Below the pieces are notes generated by a model. The model was not told where the DNA came from. It saw only the letters and a list, made by a program, of their open reading frames with translations, and did no database searches. A DNA stretch of 64,000 nt from Izhakiella australiensis (GTDB taxonomy: Bacteria > Pseudomonadota > Gammaproteobacteria > Enterobacterales > Enterobacteriaceae), in assembly GCF_002006995.1 (NCBI RefSeq), contig NZ_MRUL01000002.1:186001-250000 (forward strand). Reading direction: 5' to 3'. Position 1 is the first letter of the stretch; every line of letters starts with the position of its first letter. Position numbers and translations under genes: made by a program. Of the stretch, positions 27,163-39,003 are shown in pieces.

Positions 27163-27876
27163 TTATGCCTCCTGTAAGGATGTCAGGATAGTATGCAAGG
27201 TCGCAGCAGGGTCGGCTGACTGCGTGATGGGACGACCTATTACCATGTAATCAACACCCGCCTGCGTTGCCTGCTGCGGCGTCATAACGCGCCGCTGATC
27301 GCCAATATCACTGCCTGTCGGACGAATACCCGGCGTCACCAGTTTGAAATCAGCAGAAAACTGCTGTCTGAAGCTGGCAGCTTCTTGCGCCGAGCAAACA
27401 ACGCCGTCCAGACCACTGTCCCGGGCTAAGGTCGCCAGCTGGGAGGCATACTCCGCAGGCGTCAAATTAATTCCCAGCCCGGCTAAATCCTCAGCGTCCA
27501 TGCTGGTCAGAACGGTAACGGCAATCAGCATGGGGGCATCAGCACCATAAGACAACAGCGCTTCGCGAGCGGCATTCATCATTCGCGCCCCGCCGCTGGC
27601 ATGCACGTTCACCATCCAGACGCCAAGTTCGGCCGCGGCGGCAACCGCATGGGCGACGGTATTGGGAATGTCATGAAATTTGAGGTCTAAAAATATCTCA
27701 AAACCGCGCTGCTGAAGCTGTGTGACAAACTGCGGCCCGAATAAGGTGAACATCTCTTTGCCGACCTTCAGTCGGCAGCTTTGCGGATCGATTTTATCAA
27801 CAAAAGCCAGCGCGCGGTTGCGATCAGCGTAATCGAGGGCCACCACTACCGGTGACTGAATGACAGGAGATTGCAT
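27163..27876 (-). CDS. pyrF: orotidine 5'-phosphate decarboxylase
   Basis: Catalyses the last step of UMP synthesis, OMP to UMP plus CO2. 237 residues, TIM barrel. The catalytic Asp64-Lys66-Asp69 array is in [12 protein letters not shown], and the phosphate-binding loop is [10 protein letters not shown] near the C-terminus. It is separated from lapB by 274 bases that include a CTTTAGT/ACTAAAG inverted repeat (28032-28053), so pyrF-yciH may have their own promoter. Confidence 0.97.
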   Translation of the reverse strand: MQSPVIQSPVVVALDYADRNRALAFVDKIDPQSCRLKVGKEMFTLFGPQFVTQLQQRGFEIFLDLKFHDIPNTVAHAVAAAAELGVWMVNVHASGGARMMNAAREALLSYGADAPMLIAVTVLTSMDAEDLAGLGINLTPAEYASQLATLARDSGLDGVVCSAQEAASFRQQFSADFKLVTPGIRPTGSDIGDQRRVMTPQQATQAGVDYMVIGRPITQSADPAATLHTILTSLQEA

Positions 27877-28150
27877 GGTCTGGCCTCTTATACTGCACTC
27901 GGGGTGCGAACATTAAATCGCAAGCATTCTACCGGGCTGGATAAAAAAATCATCCTTTCAGCTAATTTACGCCAAAACTGGCTGCTAAACGAATTCAGCG
28001 CAGTAGTCCCTGCAACAGTAATAGCGCTAGTCTTTAGTATGTTGTAACTAAAGTAAGGTCTGAAAACCTTCCCGGTGAATTGTCCCCGCTTAAAAATAAC
28101 GCATCGATGAAGGTAAGGTAGCGTGAAGCCTGGCTCCGGCCGGCAGCGAC

Positions 28151-29320
28151 TTACTGCCCGTCCAGCCCGCGAATCGGCTTGACGGAGGACCAGGCGCGGC
28201 ACGAAGGACAGTGCCAGTATAAAGCGTGAGCGGTAAAGCCGCACTTGTGGCAGCGATAGCGCGGTTTAGTGCGGATCTGTTCGCCAACCATGCCTTGCAG
28301 CACCTGCAGGCTTTCTTTGGCGCGGCCGTCCTCGGCTTCCTGCAGATGAAAGTCCATCAGGCGGTAAAAGCCACGCATCGTCGGATGGCGCTGCATCTGC
28401 CGGTTAATATACGTTTGCGCAGCCTCTGTGCCCTGCTGGCGCTCCAGAATATCAGCCAGATACAGCTCAGCCGACGCGCCGGTGTTCTCTTCAACGCAGC
28501 GCCGCAGATAATCGACCCATGCATCCTGCTGATCGAGCTGGATATAGCAATTTTCCAGCATCTCCAGCGTTTCGCTGACCAGCTCTTTATCCTGTTCCAG
28601 CACCCGCTGCAAACGGTCAATGGCGCGGCTGTACTCTTCTTTTGCGATATGAATTCGGCCCATCATAATAGAGATGCGTGCGCTATCGCGATCGGCCGCC
28701 TCCCCTTTTTTCAGCAGGCTGATTGCCCGCTCAAGATCATCGCTGCCGAGGGCTTGCAACGCCAGTTCACAATAAAAATGCGCGATTTCCAGACGCTGAC
28801 TCTCTTTGCCTTGCTTTACCAGCTTTTCAGCGACCTCGATAGCCTTCGGCCAGTCGCTGACGGCCTGATGGATAATCAGCAGTTGCTGCAACGCGCTCAC
28901 GCGAAAATCTTCTTCATCGGTCAGCTGGCTGAACATGCCCTCCGCGCGATCGTAAAACCCAGCGACCATGAAATCACGGCCCAGCTGTTGAATTGCCAGT
29001 AAACGCTGTTCGTAGGAGAGTGAGGCGCTTTCCATTAGTGACTGGTGGATACGGATCGCACGATCGACCTCGCCGCGCGAGCGAAACAGATTGCCTAAAG
29101 TCAGATGCGCTTCAACAGTACCGCTGTCCTCTTTTAACATGTCGAGAAACAGATCGACCGCTTTATCCTGCTGGTTGGAAAGCAGGAAGTTTACCCCCGC
29201 GACGTAATCACGCGAGAGGCGGTTTGCTTCCTGCTGCTTATCCTGCTGCGCACTCCTGCGCCCCATATACCAGCCATAGGCAGCGGCAACGGGCAATAAC
29301 AGAAACAGCAGTTCATACAT
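28151..29320 (-). CDS. lapB: lipopolysaccharide assembly protein LapB
   Basis: Inner-membrane-anchored TPR protein of 389 residues (E. coli 389) that, with FtsH, controls LpxC turnover and so LPS synthesis. One N-terminal membrane segment (YELLFLLLPVAAAYGWYMGRR) is followed by a TPR array over about 35-350 and a C-terminal rubredoxin-like knuckle with two CxxC pairs (CHKCGFTA ... CPSCRAW). It starts 6 bases after the lapA stop, in one operon. Confidence 0.96.
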   Translation of the reverse strand: MYELLFLLLPVAAAYGWYMGRRSAQQDKQQEANRLSRDYVAGVNFLLSNQQDKAVDLFLDMLKEDSGTVEAHLTLGNLFRSRGEVDRAIRIHQSLMESASLSYEQRLLAIQQLGRDFMVAGFYDRAEGMFSQLTDEEDFRVSALQQLLIIHQAVSDWPKAIEVAEKLVKQGKESQRLEIAHFYCELALQALGSDDLERAISLLKKGEAADRDSARISIMMGRIHIAKEEYSRAIDRLQRVLEQDKELVSETLEMLENCYIQLDQQDAWVDYLRRCVEENTGASAELYLADILERQQGTEAAQTYINRQMQRHPTMRGFYRLMDFHLQEAEDGRAKESLQVLQGMVGEQIRTKPRYRCHKCGFTAHALYWHCPSCRAWSSVKPIRGLDGQ

Positions 29321-29326
29321 ATAACG

Positions 29327-29632
29327 TTATTCCTTGACCGTCGGTGCCGAAGCGGCGGCTGCCGTCGTGTCGTTCTGAATTTGTTGCTGAAGACGTTTAA
29401 GCTTGCGCTGACTGTTAGCCAGTTGCATCCGCACCCGCAGCCAGAATAAGCCGCAGATTGCCCAGCCGAGTAAAAAGCCTACGCCAAACAGGCTTGCCAG
29501 CAGGGTTGAGATACGAAACTCGCCCTGGGCCAGCAGGAAGTTAAAAGTCACAACCCGATCGTTATGCGCTCCAAGCGTGATTGAGATAATAAAAATCACC
29601 AAAACCAGTAAAAAGAGAAGTAAAAATTTCAC
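29327..29632 (-). CDS. lapA: lipopolysaccharide assembly protein LapA
   Basis: Inner-membrane protein of 101 residues with two hydrophobic segments (about 2-21 and 43-68) and a C-terminal cytoplasmic helix rich in Gln/Lys/Arg (LANSQRKLKRLQQQIQ). This is DUF1049/LapA. It is co-transcribed with lapB. In E. coli the lapAB promoter is heat-shock responsive; I did not identify that promoter here. Confidence 0.94.
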   Translation of the reverse strand: MKFLLLFLLVLVIFIISITLGAHNDRVVTFNFLLAQGEFRISTLLASLFGVGFLLGWAICGLFWLRVRMQLANSQRKLKRLQQQIQNDTTAAAASAPTVKE

Positions 29633-29754
29633 GGTTTGTCCTGTTATTGAGGTTAAGCAGATGAATTATGCCAAAAAAAACGGGATGGTGCTTGTAATCC
29701 TACGCGCGCACTAAACTTCAAACAGTTATGGGGGCTGATTGCCTAAAAACAATG

Positions 29755-30519
29755 CTATTCCTCGTTCTCGCGCTGCGTGATTTCACGCTGTTCACGCGGC
29801 GGCACCGTCAGTGGGCCGCTCCAGCGCTGTGCGCACCAGGTGGCAACAATAACCAATAGCCAGCTCACCAGCACCGCCGCTGCCAGATCGCGCGGCCAGT
29901 GCATTCCCAGAACCAGCCGGCTGGTCATGACGCCGGTTGCCCACATCATCAGCAGCGCAATGGTTTTATAATGGCGGCGCGGCCAGAGCAGACCGACGCT
30001 CAGCAATGCCCAGCTCGCGGAGAACATCGAATGGCCTGAGGGAAACGCATAGCCGGTTTCGAAAGCCCAATGTCGTTTCAGCCAGTCGGGAATACGATTA
30101 TCGTGCTCAATCAATTGCCTCACCTGGGCGCTTCGCAGGTCCCGCGTTTGAGCGTAAAAAGCCACGTTTTTAACCTGGTAAGCCTGCTCCAGCCAGACCA
30201 CATAAGGTCGCGGCTCTTTCACCAGCGCTTTGATCGACGTGTTGCTGTACTGACCGCCGCTAATCGCCGCAACCATAATCGCCAGTAATATTAACGCGGG
30301 TTTGAGGCGAAAGCGCAGGCACCAGAGGAACCAGCAGCACAGCAAGGCGCTGGTTAAAATGCCCCAGGGACGGGTAACGCTTTCAGTGAGCCAGTACAAT
30401 GCGTACTGGATGCTGCCGTTGCCTCCCGGCGCCCAGCGCCAGCCTGAGGCCCAGACCGCCAGCGGCATTATAATCAATAGCAGCGCCCCTACGCTGGTAC
30501 GCTTGACAATATCACCCAT
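29755..30519 (-). CDS. pgpB: phosphatidylglycerophosphatase B / undecaprenyl-pyrophosphate phosphatase
   Basis: Inner-membrane PAP2-family phosphatase of 254 residues, the same length as E. coli PgpB. The ATG at 30519 is chosen because AGGAAAG lies upstream and MGDIVKRTSVGALL aligns with the known N-terminus; the open frame reaches back to 30621 but that extension is not homologous. Phosphatase motifs KEPRPYV, PSGHSMF and SRLVLGMHWPRD are complete, and six membrane helices are expected. It acts on PGP, undecaprenyl pyrophosphate and related lipids on the periplasmic side. Confidence 0.95.
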   Translation of the reverse strand: MGDIVKRTSVGALLLIIMPLAVWASGWRWAPGGNGSIQYALYWLTESVTRPWGILTSALLCCWFLWCLRFRLKPALILLAIMVAAISGGQYSNTSIKALVKEPRPYVVWLEQAYQVKNVAFYAQTRDLRSAQVRQLIEHDNRIPDWLKRHWAFETGYAFPSGHSMFSASWALLSVGLLWPRRHYKTIALLMMWATGVMTSRLVLGMHWPRDLAAAVLVSWLLVIVATWCAQRWSGPLTVPPREQREITQRENEE

Positions 30520-30750
30520 TCTGCTTTCCTGTAACAACGGAGTAAAAAAGAGGTTATTGATATAAAATAGTAGCAAAAATAATAACCTATCAATAAAAAA
30601 CGCGCTATCAACGCCAAACAACGTTTATAGCTCTTAGGGTTACCCTTTAGCCGCCGGGATGTGGCAGAATACACGCCAAATTGACTTCGTTATTATGCTG
30701 ACAGCACGCTGGCAATCTAACCGCGTGACCATGAGTATCCGGAGAAAAAG

Positions 30751-31338
30751 ATGCAGCTTAAACGGGTGGCAGAAGCCAAACTGCCCACCCCCTGGGGGAA
30801 TTTCCTCATGGTGGGTTTTGAAGAACTGGCAACGGGTCACGATCATGTGGCGTTGGTATACGGCGATGTCAGCGACAATAATCCGGTGCTGGCGCGCGTT
30901 CATTCAGAATGCCTGACCGGTGATGCGCTGTTCAGCCTGCGCTGTGATTGCGGATTTCAGCTGGAAGCCGCGCTGGCGCAGATCGCTGAAGAGGGACGCG
31001 GCATTCTGCTTTACCACCGTCAGGAGGGGCGTAATATCGGCCTGCTGAACAAAATTCGCGCCTATGCCTTGCAGGATAAAGGCTTTGACACGGTGGAAGC
31101 TAACCATCAGCTGGGCTTTGCCGCCGACGAGCGTGACTTTACCCTGTGTGCTGACATGTTTAAGCTGCTCGGCGTTCATGAAGTCCGGCTGCTGACCAAT
31201 AATCCACGAAAAGTAGAGATCCTCAGCGAAGCGGGGATAAACATTGTGGAGCGCGTACCGCTCATCGTTGGCCGTAATCCTAAGAATGCGCACTATCTCG
31301 ATACCAAAGCTGTCAAGATGGGCCACCTGCTTAAATAG
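30751..31338 (+). CDS. ribA: GTP cyclohydrolase II
   Basis: First committed step of riboflavin synthesis: GTP to 2,5-diamino-6-ribosylamino-4(3H)-pyrimidinone 5'-phosphate, formate and pyrophosphate. 195 residues (E. coli 196). The zinc ligands Cys54, Cys65 and Cys67 ([17 protein letters not shown]) and the [11 protein letters not shown] segment are present. It is divergent from pgpB and followed by a strong terminator shared with acnA. Confidence 0.98.
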   Translation: MQLKRVAEAKLPTPWGNFLMVGFEELATGHDHVALVYGDVSDNNPVLARVHSECLTGDALFSLRCDCGFQLEAALAQIAEEGRGILLYHRQEGRNIGLLNKIRAYALQDKGFDTVEANHQLGFAADERDFTLCADMFKLLGVHEVRLLTNNPRKVEILSEAGINIVERVPLIVGRNPKNAHYLDTKAVKMGHLLK

Positions 31339-31364
31339 GTTTTCCACCTGAAAGTGAAAAGAAA

Positions 31365-31388
31365 AGCCTGGCGTGCCAGGCTTTTTTT
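31365..31388. terminator. bidirectional terminator between ribA and acnA
   Basis: AGCCTGGC-GT-GCCAGGCT forms an 8-pair stem followed on the plus strand by TTTTTTT. On the minus strand the same stem is followed by TTTCTTTTC. It serves ribA (plus) and acnA (minus), whose ends face each other. Confidence 0.9.
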
Positions 31389-31394
31389 ATTTCA

Positions 31395-34073
31395 TCAGTT
31401 AAGCATATTACGGATAACGTAATGGAGAATGCCATCATTTTGATAGTAGGTCAGCTCATTGCCGGTATCAATTCGACAGCGCGTATCAAGCTCTAGCTTA
31501 CTGCCGTCAGCGCGGGTCATGGTCACCTTCACCGTACAGCCCGGTTTAAGACTGGCAAGATCGGCGATATCAATCACCTCTTCACCATTGAGCTTCAGGC
31601 TGTGACGGCTTTCCCCCTGCGGAAACTCCAGCGGCAGGATACCCATACCAATCAGGTTAGAACGGTGAATACGTTCAAACGATTCGGCGATAACCACTCT
31701 GACGCCCTGTAAACGTGGCCCCTTGGCGGCCCAGTCACGGCTTGATCCGGAACCGTATTCTTTACCGGCAATGATCGCCAGCGGCGTACCTTCCGCCATA
31801 TAGCGCATGGCGGCATCATAAATCGCCAGTTGCTCGCCAGAAGGAATGTGACGGGTAATCCCGCCCTCAACCCCCGGCACCATTTCGTTACGAATGCGTA
31901 TATTAGCGAAGGTGCCACGCATCATAACCTCATGGTTGCCGCGTCGTGAGCCATAAGAGTTAAAATCCTGCCGCTCAACGCCGCGCTCTTGCAAGTAGCG
32001 CCCTGCCGGACTGTCAGCTTTAATGCTACCCGCAGGAGAAATATGGTCGGTGGTTACCGAATCGCCCAGCATCGCCAGCACCCTGGCGCCGTGAATATCT
32101 TCTACTGGCTTCGGCGTTTTGCCCATATCGTCAAAGAACGGCGACAGGCGGATATAAGTAGAGCCTTCATCCCAGTCGTAGGTTGCTGCCTCGCTGACGC
32201 TGATTTTCTGCCACTCTGGCGTCCCTTCAAACACCTCTGCGTACTCTTTGTTAAACATTTCGGTAGAGACCTGCTGCACCGCCGCGCCGATCTCTTCAGG
32301 CGTTGGCCAGATATCTTTGAGATACACCGGCTTACCGGTTTTATCCTCGCCAAGCGGCTGTTCCTGAAGATTAAGCTTCATGCTGCCGGCAAGCGCATAG
32401 GCGACCACCAGCGGCGGAGACGCCAGCCAGTTAGTTTTTACCAGCGGATGAATGCGCCCTTCAAAGTTGCGGTTACCGGAAAGCACTGCGCCCACGGTCA
32501 AATCGCCCTCTTTAATCGCCGCCTCAATGGCATCCGGCAGCGGGCCGGAGTTGCCGATACAGGTGGTGCAGCCATAGCCCACCAGATTAAAACCAAGTTT
32601 ATCGAGATACGGCGTCAGGCGGGCATGAGCAAGATAATCGGAAACCACCTTAGAACCGGGTGCCAGCGAGGCTTTTACCCACGGCTTACGCGTTAAACCC
32701 AGCTCTACAGCTTTTTTCGCCAGTAATCCCGCCGCCATCAACACGCTAGGGTTGGAGGTGTTAGTACAGGAAGTTATCGCGGCAATGACCACGGCGCCGT
32801 CGTTAAGCTGTTCATGCTGGCGCGTTATGGCATCCTGGTAGCTGACGGTTTTATGCTGTTTTTGCGCGTGATTAACCTCCAGCTCGTTGCTGGCATTGAA
32901 TGCTTCCGGCACCTTGTGCAAAGAGACCCGGTCCTGCGGGCGTTTTGGCCCGGCCAGGCTGGCTTCAACGTCATTCATATCCAGCGAAAGCGAACTGGTA
33001 AAAATGGGCTCATCACCTTTATTGCGCCACATCCCCTGCTGTTTCGCATAGGCTTCCACCAGCGCAACCTGCTGGTCGCTGCGTCCGGTCAAACGCATAT
33101 AGTCCAGCGTGACCTGATCGACCGGGAAAAAGCCGCAGGTTGCGCCATATTCCGGCGCCATGTTGGCAATCGTCGCGCGATCCGCTAATGGCAGATCGTC
33201 AAGACCATCACCGTAAAACTCAACGAATTTACCCACCACGCCATGTTTACGCAGCATCTGGGTAACGGTCAGCACCAGGTCGGTTGCCGTGATGCCGGGA
33301 CGAAGTTTGCCGCTCAGCTTAAAGCCAACGACGTCGGGAATCAGCATCGATACCGGCTGCCCCAGCATTGCCGCCTCAGCCTCAATTCCGCCGACGCCCC
33401 AGCCCAGCACGCCGAGGGCGTTAATCATCGTGGTATGGGAGTCGGTACCAACCAGCGTATCCGGATAGGCGATTTCCTCGCCGTTAAGCGTCTCATGCCA
33501 GATAGATTTACCCAGATACTCCAGGTTGACCTGATGACAGATACCGGTGCCCGGCGGCACCACGCGGAAGCGGTTAAAAGCTTTCTGCCCCCAGCGCAGG
33601 AATACGTAGCGTTCGTGGTTACGCTCCATTTCAAGGCGTACGTTTTCTTCAAATGCGTTATCGTTACCAAACTCATCAACGGTGACGGAGTGGTCGATAA
33701 CCAGATCGACAGGCGAAAGCGGATTAACTTTTGCGACATCGCCGCCCAGTCGCTTGACGGCTTCACGCATCGCGGCCAGATCGACCACGGCCGGTACCCC
33801 GGTAAAATCCTGCATCAGGACGCGGGCCGGACGATAGGCTATCTCACGGTCGGCGTGGGCATTTTTTTGCCACTCAGCCAGCGCGATAATGTCCTCTTCG
33901 CTAACGGAATCGCCGTCCTGCCAGCGCAGTAAGTTTTCGAGTAGCACTTTTAAAGATTTTGGTAATTTCGCTATATCACCCAGCTGTTGCTGAGCGCGTG
34001 GCAGGCTGTAAAAATGGTAGCGCTGACCCGCTACCTCGAGCGTATCTTTGCTCAAATCCCCTAATGTCGACAT
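31395..34073 (-). CDS. acnA: aconitate hydratase A
   Basis: TCA-cycle enzyme interconverting citrate and isocitrate, with a [4Fe-4S] cluster. 892 residues (E. coli AcnA 891). The cluster cysteines lie in [12 protein letters not shown] and [12 protein letters not shown], and the swivel domain contains [12 protein letters not shown]. AcnA is the stress- and stationary-phase enzyme in E. coli (SoxRS, RpoS) and can act as an RNA-binding protein when it loses its cluster. A minus-strand microprotein cluster and a terminator lie just upstream. Confidence 0.98.
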   Translation of the reverse strand: MSTLGDLSKDTLEVAGQRYHFYSLPRAQQQLGDIAKLPKSLKVLLENLLRWQDGDSVSEEDIIALAEWQKNAHADREIAYRPARVLMQDFTGVPAVVDLAAMREAVKRLGGDVAKVNPLSPVDLVIDHSVTVDEFGNDNAFEENVRLEMERNHERYVFLRWGQKAFNRFRVVPPGTGICHQVNLEYLGKSIWHETLNGEEIAYPDTLVGTDSHTTMINALGVLGWGVGGIEAEAAMLGQPVSMLIPDVVGFKLSGKLRPGITATDLVLTVTQMLRKHGVVGKFVEFYGDGLDDLPLADRATIANMAPEYGATCGFFPVDQVTLDYMRLTGRSDQQVALVEAYAKQQGMWRNKGDEPIFTSSLSLDMNDVEASLAGPKRPQDRVSLHKVPEAFNASNELEVNHAQKQHKTVSYQDAITRQHEQLNDGAVVIAAITSCTNTSNPSVLMAAGLLAKKAVELGLTRKPWVKASLAPGSKVVSDYLAHARLTPYLDKLGFNLVGYGCTTCIGNSGPLPDAIEAAIKEGDLTVGAVLSGNRNFEGRIHPLVKTNWLASPPLVVAYALAGSMKLNLQEQPLGEDKTGKPVYLKDIWPTPEEIGAAVQQVSTEMFNKEYAEVFEGTPEWQKISVSEAATYDWDEGSTYIRLSPFFDDMGKTPKPVEDIHGARVLAMLGDSVTTDHISPAGSIKADSPAGRYLQERGVERQDFNSYGSRRGNHEVMMRGTFANIRIRNEMVPGVEGGITRHIPSGEQLAIYDAAMRYMAEGTPLAIIAGKEYGSGSSRDWAAKGPRLQGVRVVIAESFERIHRSNLIGMGILPLEFPQGESRHSLKLNGEEVIDIADLASLKPGCTVKVTMTRADGSKLELDTRCRIDTGNELTYYQNDGILHYVIRNMLN

Positions 34074-34205
34074 TGCTCCTCCTTATAATTCTGACATCGC
34101 TTGGTATAACCCGAACAAATGCAGGGTCAGACTTAAAGATAGTACAGCTGGAGTTTAACGTCTTGATAACAACACTATTTGACAAGCGTCAACGTCAATA
34201 AATGC

Positions 34206-34240
34206 AAAACGCCCCGCAAACATCGCCTGCGGGGCGTTTT
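34206..34240. terminator. strong palindromic terminator upstream of acnA
   Basis: AAAACGCCCCGCA (34206-34218) pairs perfectly with TGCGGGGCGTTTT (34228-34240). A U run occurs on both strands, so it can work in either direction. On the minus strand it lies just after ymiC and before acnA, so it would separate the microprotein transcript from acnA or attenuate read-through. Confidence 0.88.
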
Positions 34241-34265
34241 ATCGAATTTATAAATTAGCGAGCGT

Positions 34266-34358
34266 TTAGCGCATCATCATGCCAGTCCAGCACACCGCGC
34301 CCCATACCAGCGCGGAAAACATCCAGGTACTTGACCAAATCATTAAGGTTTTATTCAT
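34266..34358 (-). CDS. ymiC: YmiC-like single-span membrane microprotein
   Basis: Protein of 30 residues, MNKTLMIWSSTWMFSALVWG then AVCWTGMMMR. It is one hydrophobic, Trp/Met-rich membrane segment, very similar in size and character to E. coli YmiC (31 residues), which also lies upstream of acnA. GTGAGGTGATGT before the ATG supplies a ribosome-binding site. The function is unknown. It is the third of three short minus-strand genes between cysB and acnA. Confidence 0.72.
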   Translation of the reverse strand: MNKTLMIWSSTWMFSALVWGAVCWTGMMMR

Positions 34359-34420
34359 ACATCACCTCACTTCTGAATCTGACTTCCCGCAGGATACTGT
34401 TGTCAGGCAGTGCCTGACTG

Positions 34421-34588
34421 TTAACGACTAACCTTTTTATCGATCATTGCATCAATAAAGCTGCGCTGCTGATCGCTCAAACGCCATGATTCAGGAATCG
34501 TCACTGGCTGTTCAGCCTTTACTTTGCAAGCCTTTTCACTCAGCTTGTTTAACTGTTGCGCACTGTGCGGGCGACTTTGAAAATGCAT
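34421..34588 (-). CDS. yciX: small basic protein, YciX-like by position
   Basis: Protein of 55 residues beginning MHFQSRPHSAQQLNKLSEKA and ending AMIDKKVSR. It is soluble, Lys/Gln-rich and predicted helical, with one Cys. The ATG lies 4 bases after the ymiA stop, and its GGAG ribosome-binding site is inside the end of ymiA, so translation is probably coupled. It occupies the position of E. coli yciX (also about 55 residues); the symbol rests on position and size. Function unknown. Confidence 0.68.
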   Translation of the reverse strand: MHFQSRPHSAQQLNKLSEKACKVKAEQPVTIPESWRLSDQQRSFIDAMIDKKVSR

Positions 34589-34592
34589 CTGA

Positions 34593-34751
34593 TTAGCTCC
34601 AGATCTGCCAAACCAGCAGAGCTACAACCGCCCAGAACAGCGCTGAACCTGCGAAAATCGCTAACCAGGCCTTGCGTTTCAGATCGCTGGTACGCTCAAC
34701 CTTAACGGTTTTATGCCCGAATTCGGGTTGTACTGATAATCTAGTAGCCAT
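34593..34751 (-). CDS. ymiA: YmiA-like membrane microprotein
   Basis: Protein of 52 residues with a charged N-terminal half (VKVERTSDLKRKAWLAIF) and one C-terminal membrane helix (GSALFWAVVALLVWQIW). The DLKRKAWLA...GSALFW.VVALL.W pattern matches E. coli YmiA (46 residues), which lies between cysB and acnA there too. The ribosome-binding site is weak. It is the first of the three microprotein genes. Function unknown. Confidence 0.8.
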   Translation of the reverse strand: MATRLSVQPEFGHKTVKVERTSDLKRKAWLAIFAGSALFWAVVALLVWQIWS

Positions 34752-35262
34752 AGTTTTTGATAATCACTCTCAGTTGAACGATTGTTTGAACCAATCAGAA
34801 ATTAGGATGAATCCTAAACATTTCCTCTCAGGAGATCCAGCTATTTTTGTTGCGCAGCACGATTAACAGTATTAATCATTGCCGTGATAAATAGCCGCTA
34901 ACTTGTCCATCAGCACGGATGCCTGAATCCCCTTTCACCTGATGTTTTGTTAATTTCATAGCAAAACAGGACCACAGTAAAACACAGAGAAATTAAACAA
35001 AGCCTAACCTGAAAGGCTTATTCCCTTGCGTTTAACTAAAGTATGAGAATATTCCTGGGCAACTGCAAAGCGGCAACGATGAAATTGTGCTTTGAATCTC
35101 ATTTAGAAAATGACAATCGAAAAAGCTGTGATGGGGTTGTCATTTACATAAAATAAATGACAACTCAATAAAGATTTTATTACCAGACAGATACATACTT
35201 GATCGGATCGTTCGACATAGTCAGCAGAAAAAGAAAAGTTGACTTAAGTGATTTAACCCAAC
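34752..35262. other. 511-base intergenic region between cysB and ymiA
   Basis: AT-rich, without a convincing open frame. It should contain the cysB 3' end structure and the promoter(s) of the ymiA-yciX-ymiC transcript, and possibly acnA control sites as in E. coli. The one clear structure is the perfect inverted repeat at 35136-35164, listed separately. I could not assign promoter boxes with confidence. Confidence 0.45.
35136..35164. repeat. perfect 11-base inverted repeat downstream of cysB
   Basis: GTTGTCATTTA (35136-35146), a 7-base loop and TAAATGACAAC (35154-35164) form a perfect hairpin. A further copy of the right arm core, AAAATGACAA, lies at 35107-35116 and could pair with the same left arm. 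No U run directly follows on either strand, so it is not a standard terminator; an mRNA 3' structure or protein-binding site are both possible. Confidence 0.6.
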
Positions 35263-36240
<978 letters not shown>

Positions 36241-36414
36241 TCATTATCCCAATCGCGTGTCACCGCTCCGTCAGCGCCGACAAAGCCACACGGAGTTTTA
36301 TAAAAAAACATAATAAGAAATGCTTTTTCTATAACCACTATAACATTGTTGTCACAGATGTATAGTCGCGACCGGGAAAAGTGAAGGGCCAGCATTGACG
36401 CTGGCCCGGCGGGA

Positions 36415-39003
36415 TTATTTGCTACTGACCTGCCACTCGCCATCAACATAGAAAGCGGACCAGCCGGTTGCTTTGCCCTCTTTTTCACTGCTGACGTACT
36501 GCTGTTTGGTTTTACGACTGAAGCGCACCACCGTTTTATTGCCTTCGCCGTCAACAGCCGGCGCGTCAGCCAGATAGCTCAGCTTTTCCGGCAGCCTGTC
36601 GCGAAAACGTTGCAGCTCTTCAACCAGCGGCGCGCGCGTTTCGCGTGACTTCGGAAAAGTACTGGCCGCCAGGAAAACCCCGGCAGCGCCATCGCGCAGC
36701 ACAAAATAAGCATCCGACTTCTCGCACTGCAGTTCCGGTAGCGGAACCGGATCTTCTTTCGGCGGGGCCACTTCGCCGTTGCGCAAAATTTTGCGGGTGT
36801 TTTTGCACTCATCATTAGTACAGGCCATGTACTTACCGAAGCGGCCCATCTTCAGATGCATTTCCGAACCGCATTTTTCGCATTCAACGACCGGACCGTC
36901 ATAGCCCTTAATGCGGAACTCGCCCTGTTCAATTTCGTAACCGTCGCAGGCCGGGTTATTACCGCATACGTGCAGCTTACGCTGATTATCGATCAGGTAA
37001 CTGTCCATTGCGGTGCCGCATTTCTGGCAGCGTCGACGGGCGCGCAGCGCGTTGGTTTCAGCATCATCGCCTTCCAACACGTTCAGCACTTCATTTTCAG
37101 GAATCAGATTAATCGTCTGCTTGCAGCGCTCTTTCGGCGGCAAGGCATAGCCGGAACAGCCCAAAAACACCCCGGTGGTCGCGGTGCGTATCCCCATTTT
37201 ACGGCCGCAGGTCGGACAGTCGATCGACGTCAGGATCATCTGGTTAGGCGGCATACCGCCGTCTTGCGGATCTTTTTCCGCCTGATCCAGCTGCTGACTG
37301 AAATCGCTGAAAAACGTATCCAGAACCGACTTCCACTGCGCCTGATTATTGGCCACCTGATCGAGGCTGTCTTCCATGTGGGCAGTGAAGTCATAGTTCA
37401 TCAGCTCACGGAAATTACCTTCCAGCCTGTCGGTCACGATTTCGCCCATTTTCTCCGCATAGAAACGGCGGTTTTCGCTGCGCACATAGCCGCGATCCTG
37501 AATGGTTGAAATGATTGAGGCATAGGTGGACGGGCGACCGATGCCACGCTTTTCCAGCTCGCGCACCAGTGAGGCTTCGCTAAAGCGGGCCGGCGGCTTG
37601 GTGAAGTGCTGGCTCGGCACCAGCTGCTGCAGGCTAAGCTCATCGCCGACGTTAACCGTTGGCAAGGTGCGATCTTCATCGCCTTTACGTAGCGCCGGCA
37701 TCACTTTTGTCCAGCCATCAAACCGCAGGGTACGTCCTTTGGCGCGCAGTTTGAATCCTGCCGCCTCTACGGTCAGCGTGGTGGAATCATACTGCGCCGG
37801 CGTCATCTGACAGGCGACAAACTGACGCCAGATCAGCTGATAAAGCTTCTGCGCATCCGCTTCCATATCTTTAAGGCTGTCGCCGGTGACGGTAACGTCT
37901 GACGGTCGGATCGCCTCGTGCGCTTCCTGCGAATTTTCTTTACTGGCGTACTGGTTGGGCGCGGCGGGCAGATACTTATCACCATAGCTTTTACCAATGT
38001 AATCGCGCACCATGCTCAGCGCATCCTGGCTGAGGTTAGTAGAGTCGGTACGCATATAGGTAATGTGGCCAGCTTCGTACAGGCGCTGCGCCATCATCAT
38101 GGTTTTCTTCACGCCATAACCCAGGCGCGTACTGGCCGCCTGCTGCAACGTTGAGGTGATAAAAGGCGCGGAAGGTTTGCTGCTGGTCGGCTTATCTTCG
38201 CGATCTTTCAGTACGAAGCGTGCCTTCTCCAGCAGGCTGACGGCGGCCTGCGTCTGCTCGCGGTTAACCGGACGAAATGCTTTGTCGCCCTGATGGGTGA
38301 CGTCCATCGGCAGGTCGCTGCCTGCCGGGGTGGTCAGATCGGCTGCCAGTTCCCAGTATTCTTCCGGAACAAAAGCTTTAATCTCGCGTTCGCGTTCAAC
38401 GACCAGCCGCACAGCCACCGACTGAACGCGACCGGCGGACAGGCCGCGCGCGATTTTTTTCCACAGCAGCGGCGACACCATATAGCCAACCACGCGGTCC
38501 ATGAAGCGGCGCGCCTGCTGCGCGTTGACCCTGTCAATATTCAGACCGGTCGGCTTTTCAAACGCCTGACGAATGGCGTTCTTAGTAATTTCGTTAAATA
38601 CCACGCGGCTGTAGCGTGAGTCATCACCGCCGATCACTTCCCGCAGGTGCCAGGCGATAGCCTCCCCTTCGCGGTCAAGGTCGGTTGCCAGATAGATGTG
38701 GTCTGCGTTCTGGGCAAGTGATTTCAGCTCAGAGACAACCTTCTCTTTACCGGGCAGAATCTGATAATCCGCTTGCCACTCATGCCAGGGATCGACGCCC
38801 ATACGGTGGACCAGCGCGCTTTTCTCATCTTTCTTACCCGTTTTACTGGTTTTAGAGTCAGCACTCTTTTTAACGGTTGAACCACTAGTCGGCAAATCCC
38901 GGATGTGACCAACGCTGGATTTCACCACGTAGTCTTTTCCGAGATATTTATTGATTGTTTTGGCCTTTGCCGGGGACTCAACAATTACCAGAGCTTTACC
39001 CAT
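36415..39003 (-). CDS. topA: DNA topoisomerase I
   Basis: Type IA topoisomerase that relaxes negative supercoils. 862 residues from the ATG at 39003 (E. coli 865); the open frame continues upstream, but [17 protein letters not shown] is the conserved N-terminus. The TOPRIM domain includes [13 protein letters not shown], and the active-site Tyr is in ITYMRTDST. Three zinc-ribbon repeats with CxxC pairs (CPTCGRK, CQKCGTA, CEKCGSE) and a C-terminal zinc-ribbon-like tail follow. Confidence 0.98.
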   Translation of the reverse strand: MGKALVIVESPAKAKTINKYLGKDYVVKSSVGHIRDLPTSGSTVKKSADSKTSKTGKKDEKSALVHRMGVDPWHEWQADYQILPGKEKVVSELKSLAQNADHIYLATDLDREGEAIAWHLREVIGGDDSRYSRVVFNEITKNAIRQAFEKPTGLNIDRVNAQQARRFMDRVVGYMVSPLLWKKIARGLSAGRVQSVAVRLVVEREREIKAFVPEEYWELAADLTTPAGSDLPMDVTHQGDKAFRPVNREQTQAAVSLLEKARFVLKDREDKPTSSKPSAPFITSTLQQAASTRLGYGVKKTMMMAQRLYEAGHITYMRTDSTNLSQDALSMVRDYIGKSYGDKYLPAAPNQYASKENSQEAHEAIRPSDVTVTGDSLKDMEADAQKLYQLIWRQFVACQMTPAQYDSTTLTVEAAGFKLRAKGRTLRFDGWTKVMPALRKGDEDRTLPTVNVGDELSLQQLVPSQHFTKPPARFSEASLVRELEKRGIGRPSTYASIISTIQDRGYVRSENRRFYAEKMGEIVTDRLEGNFRELMNYDFTAHMEDSLDQVANNQAQWKSVLDTFFSDFSQQLDQAEKDPQDGGMPPNQMILTSIDCPTCGRKMGIRTATTGVFLGCSGYALPPKERCKQTINLIPENEVLNVLEGDDAETNALRARRRCQKCGTAMDSYLIDNQRKLHVCGNNPACDGYEIEQGEFRIKGYDGPVVECEKCGSEMHLKMGRFGKYMACTNDECKNTRKILRNGEVAPPKEDPVPLPELQCEKSDAYFVLRDGAAGVFLAASTFPKSRETRAPLVEELQRFRDRLPEKLSYLADAPAVDGEGNKTVVRFSRKTKQQYVSSEKEGKATGWSAFYVDGEWQVSSK

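Noticed and set aside
30520-30621. 34-residue hydrophobic N-terminal extension of PgpB
   Set aside because: The ATG at 30519 has a good ribosome-binding site and matches the E. coli N-terminus and length; the upstream part is AT-rich leader DNA.
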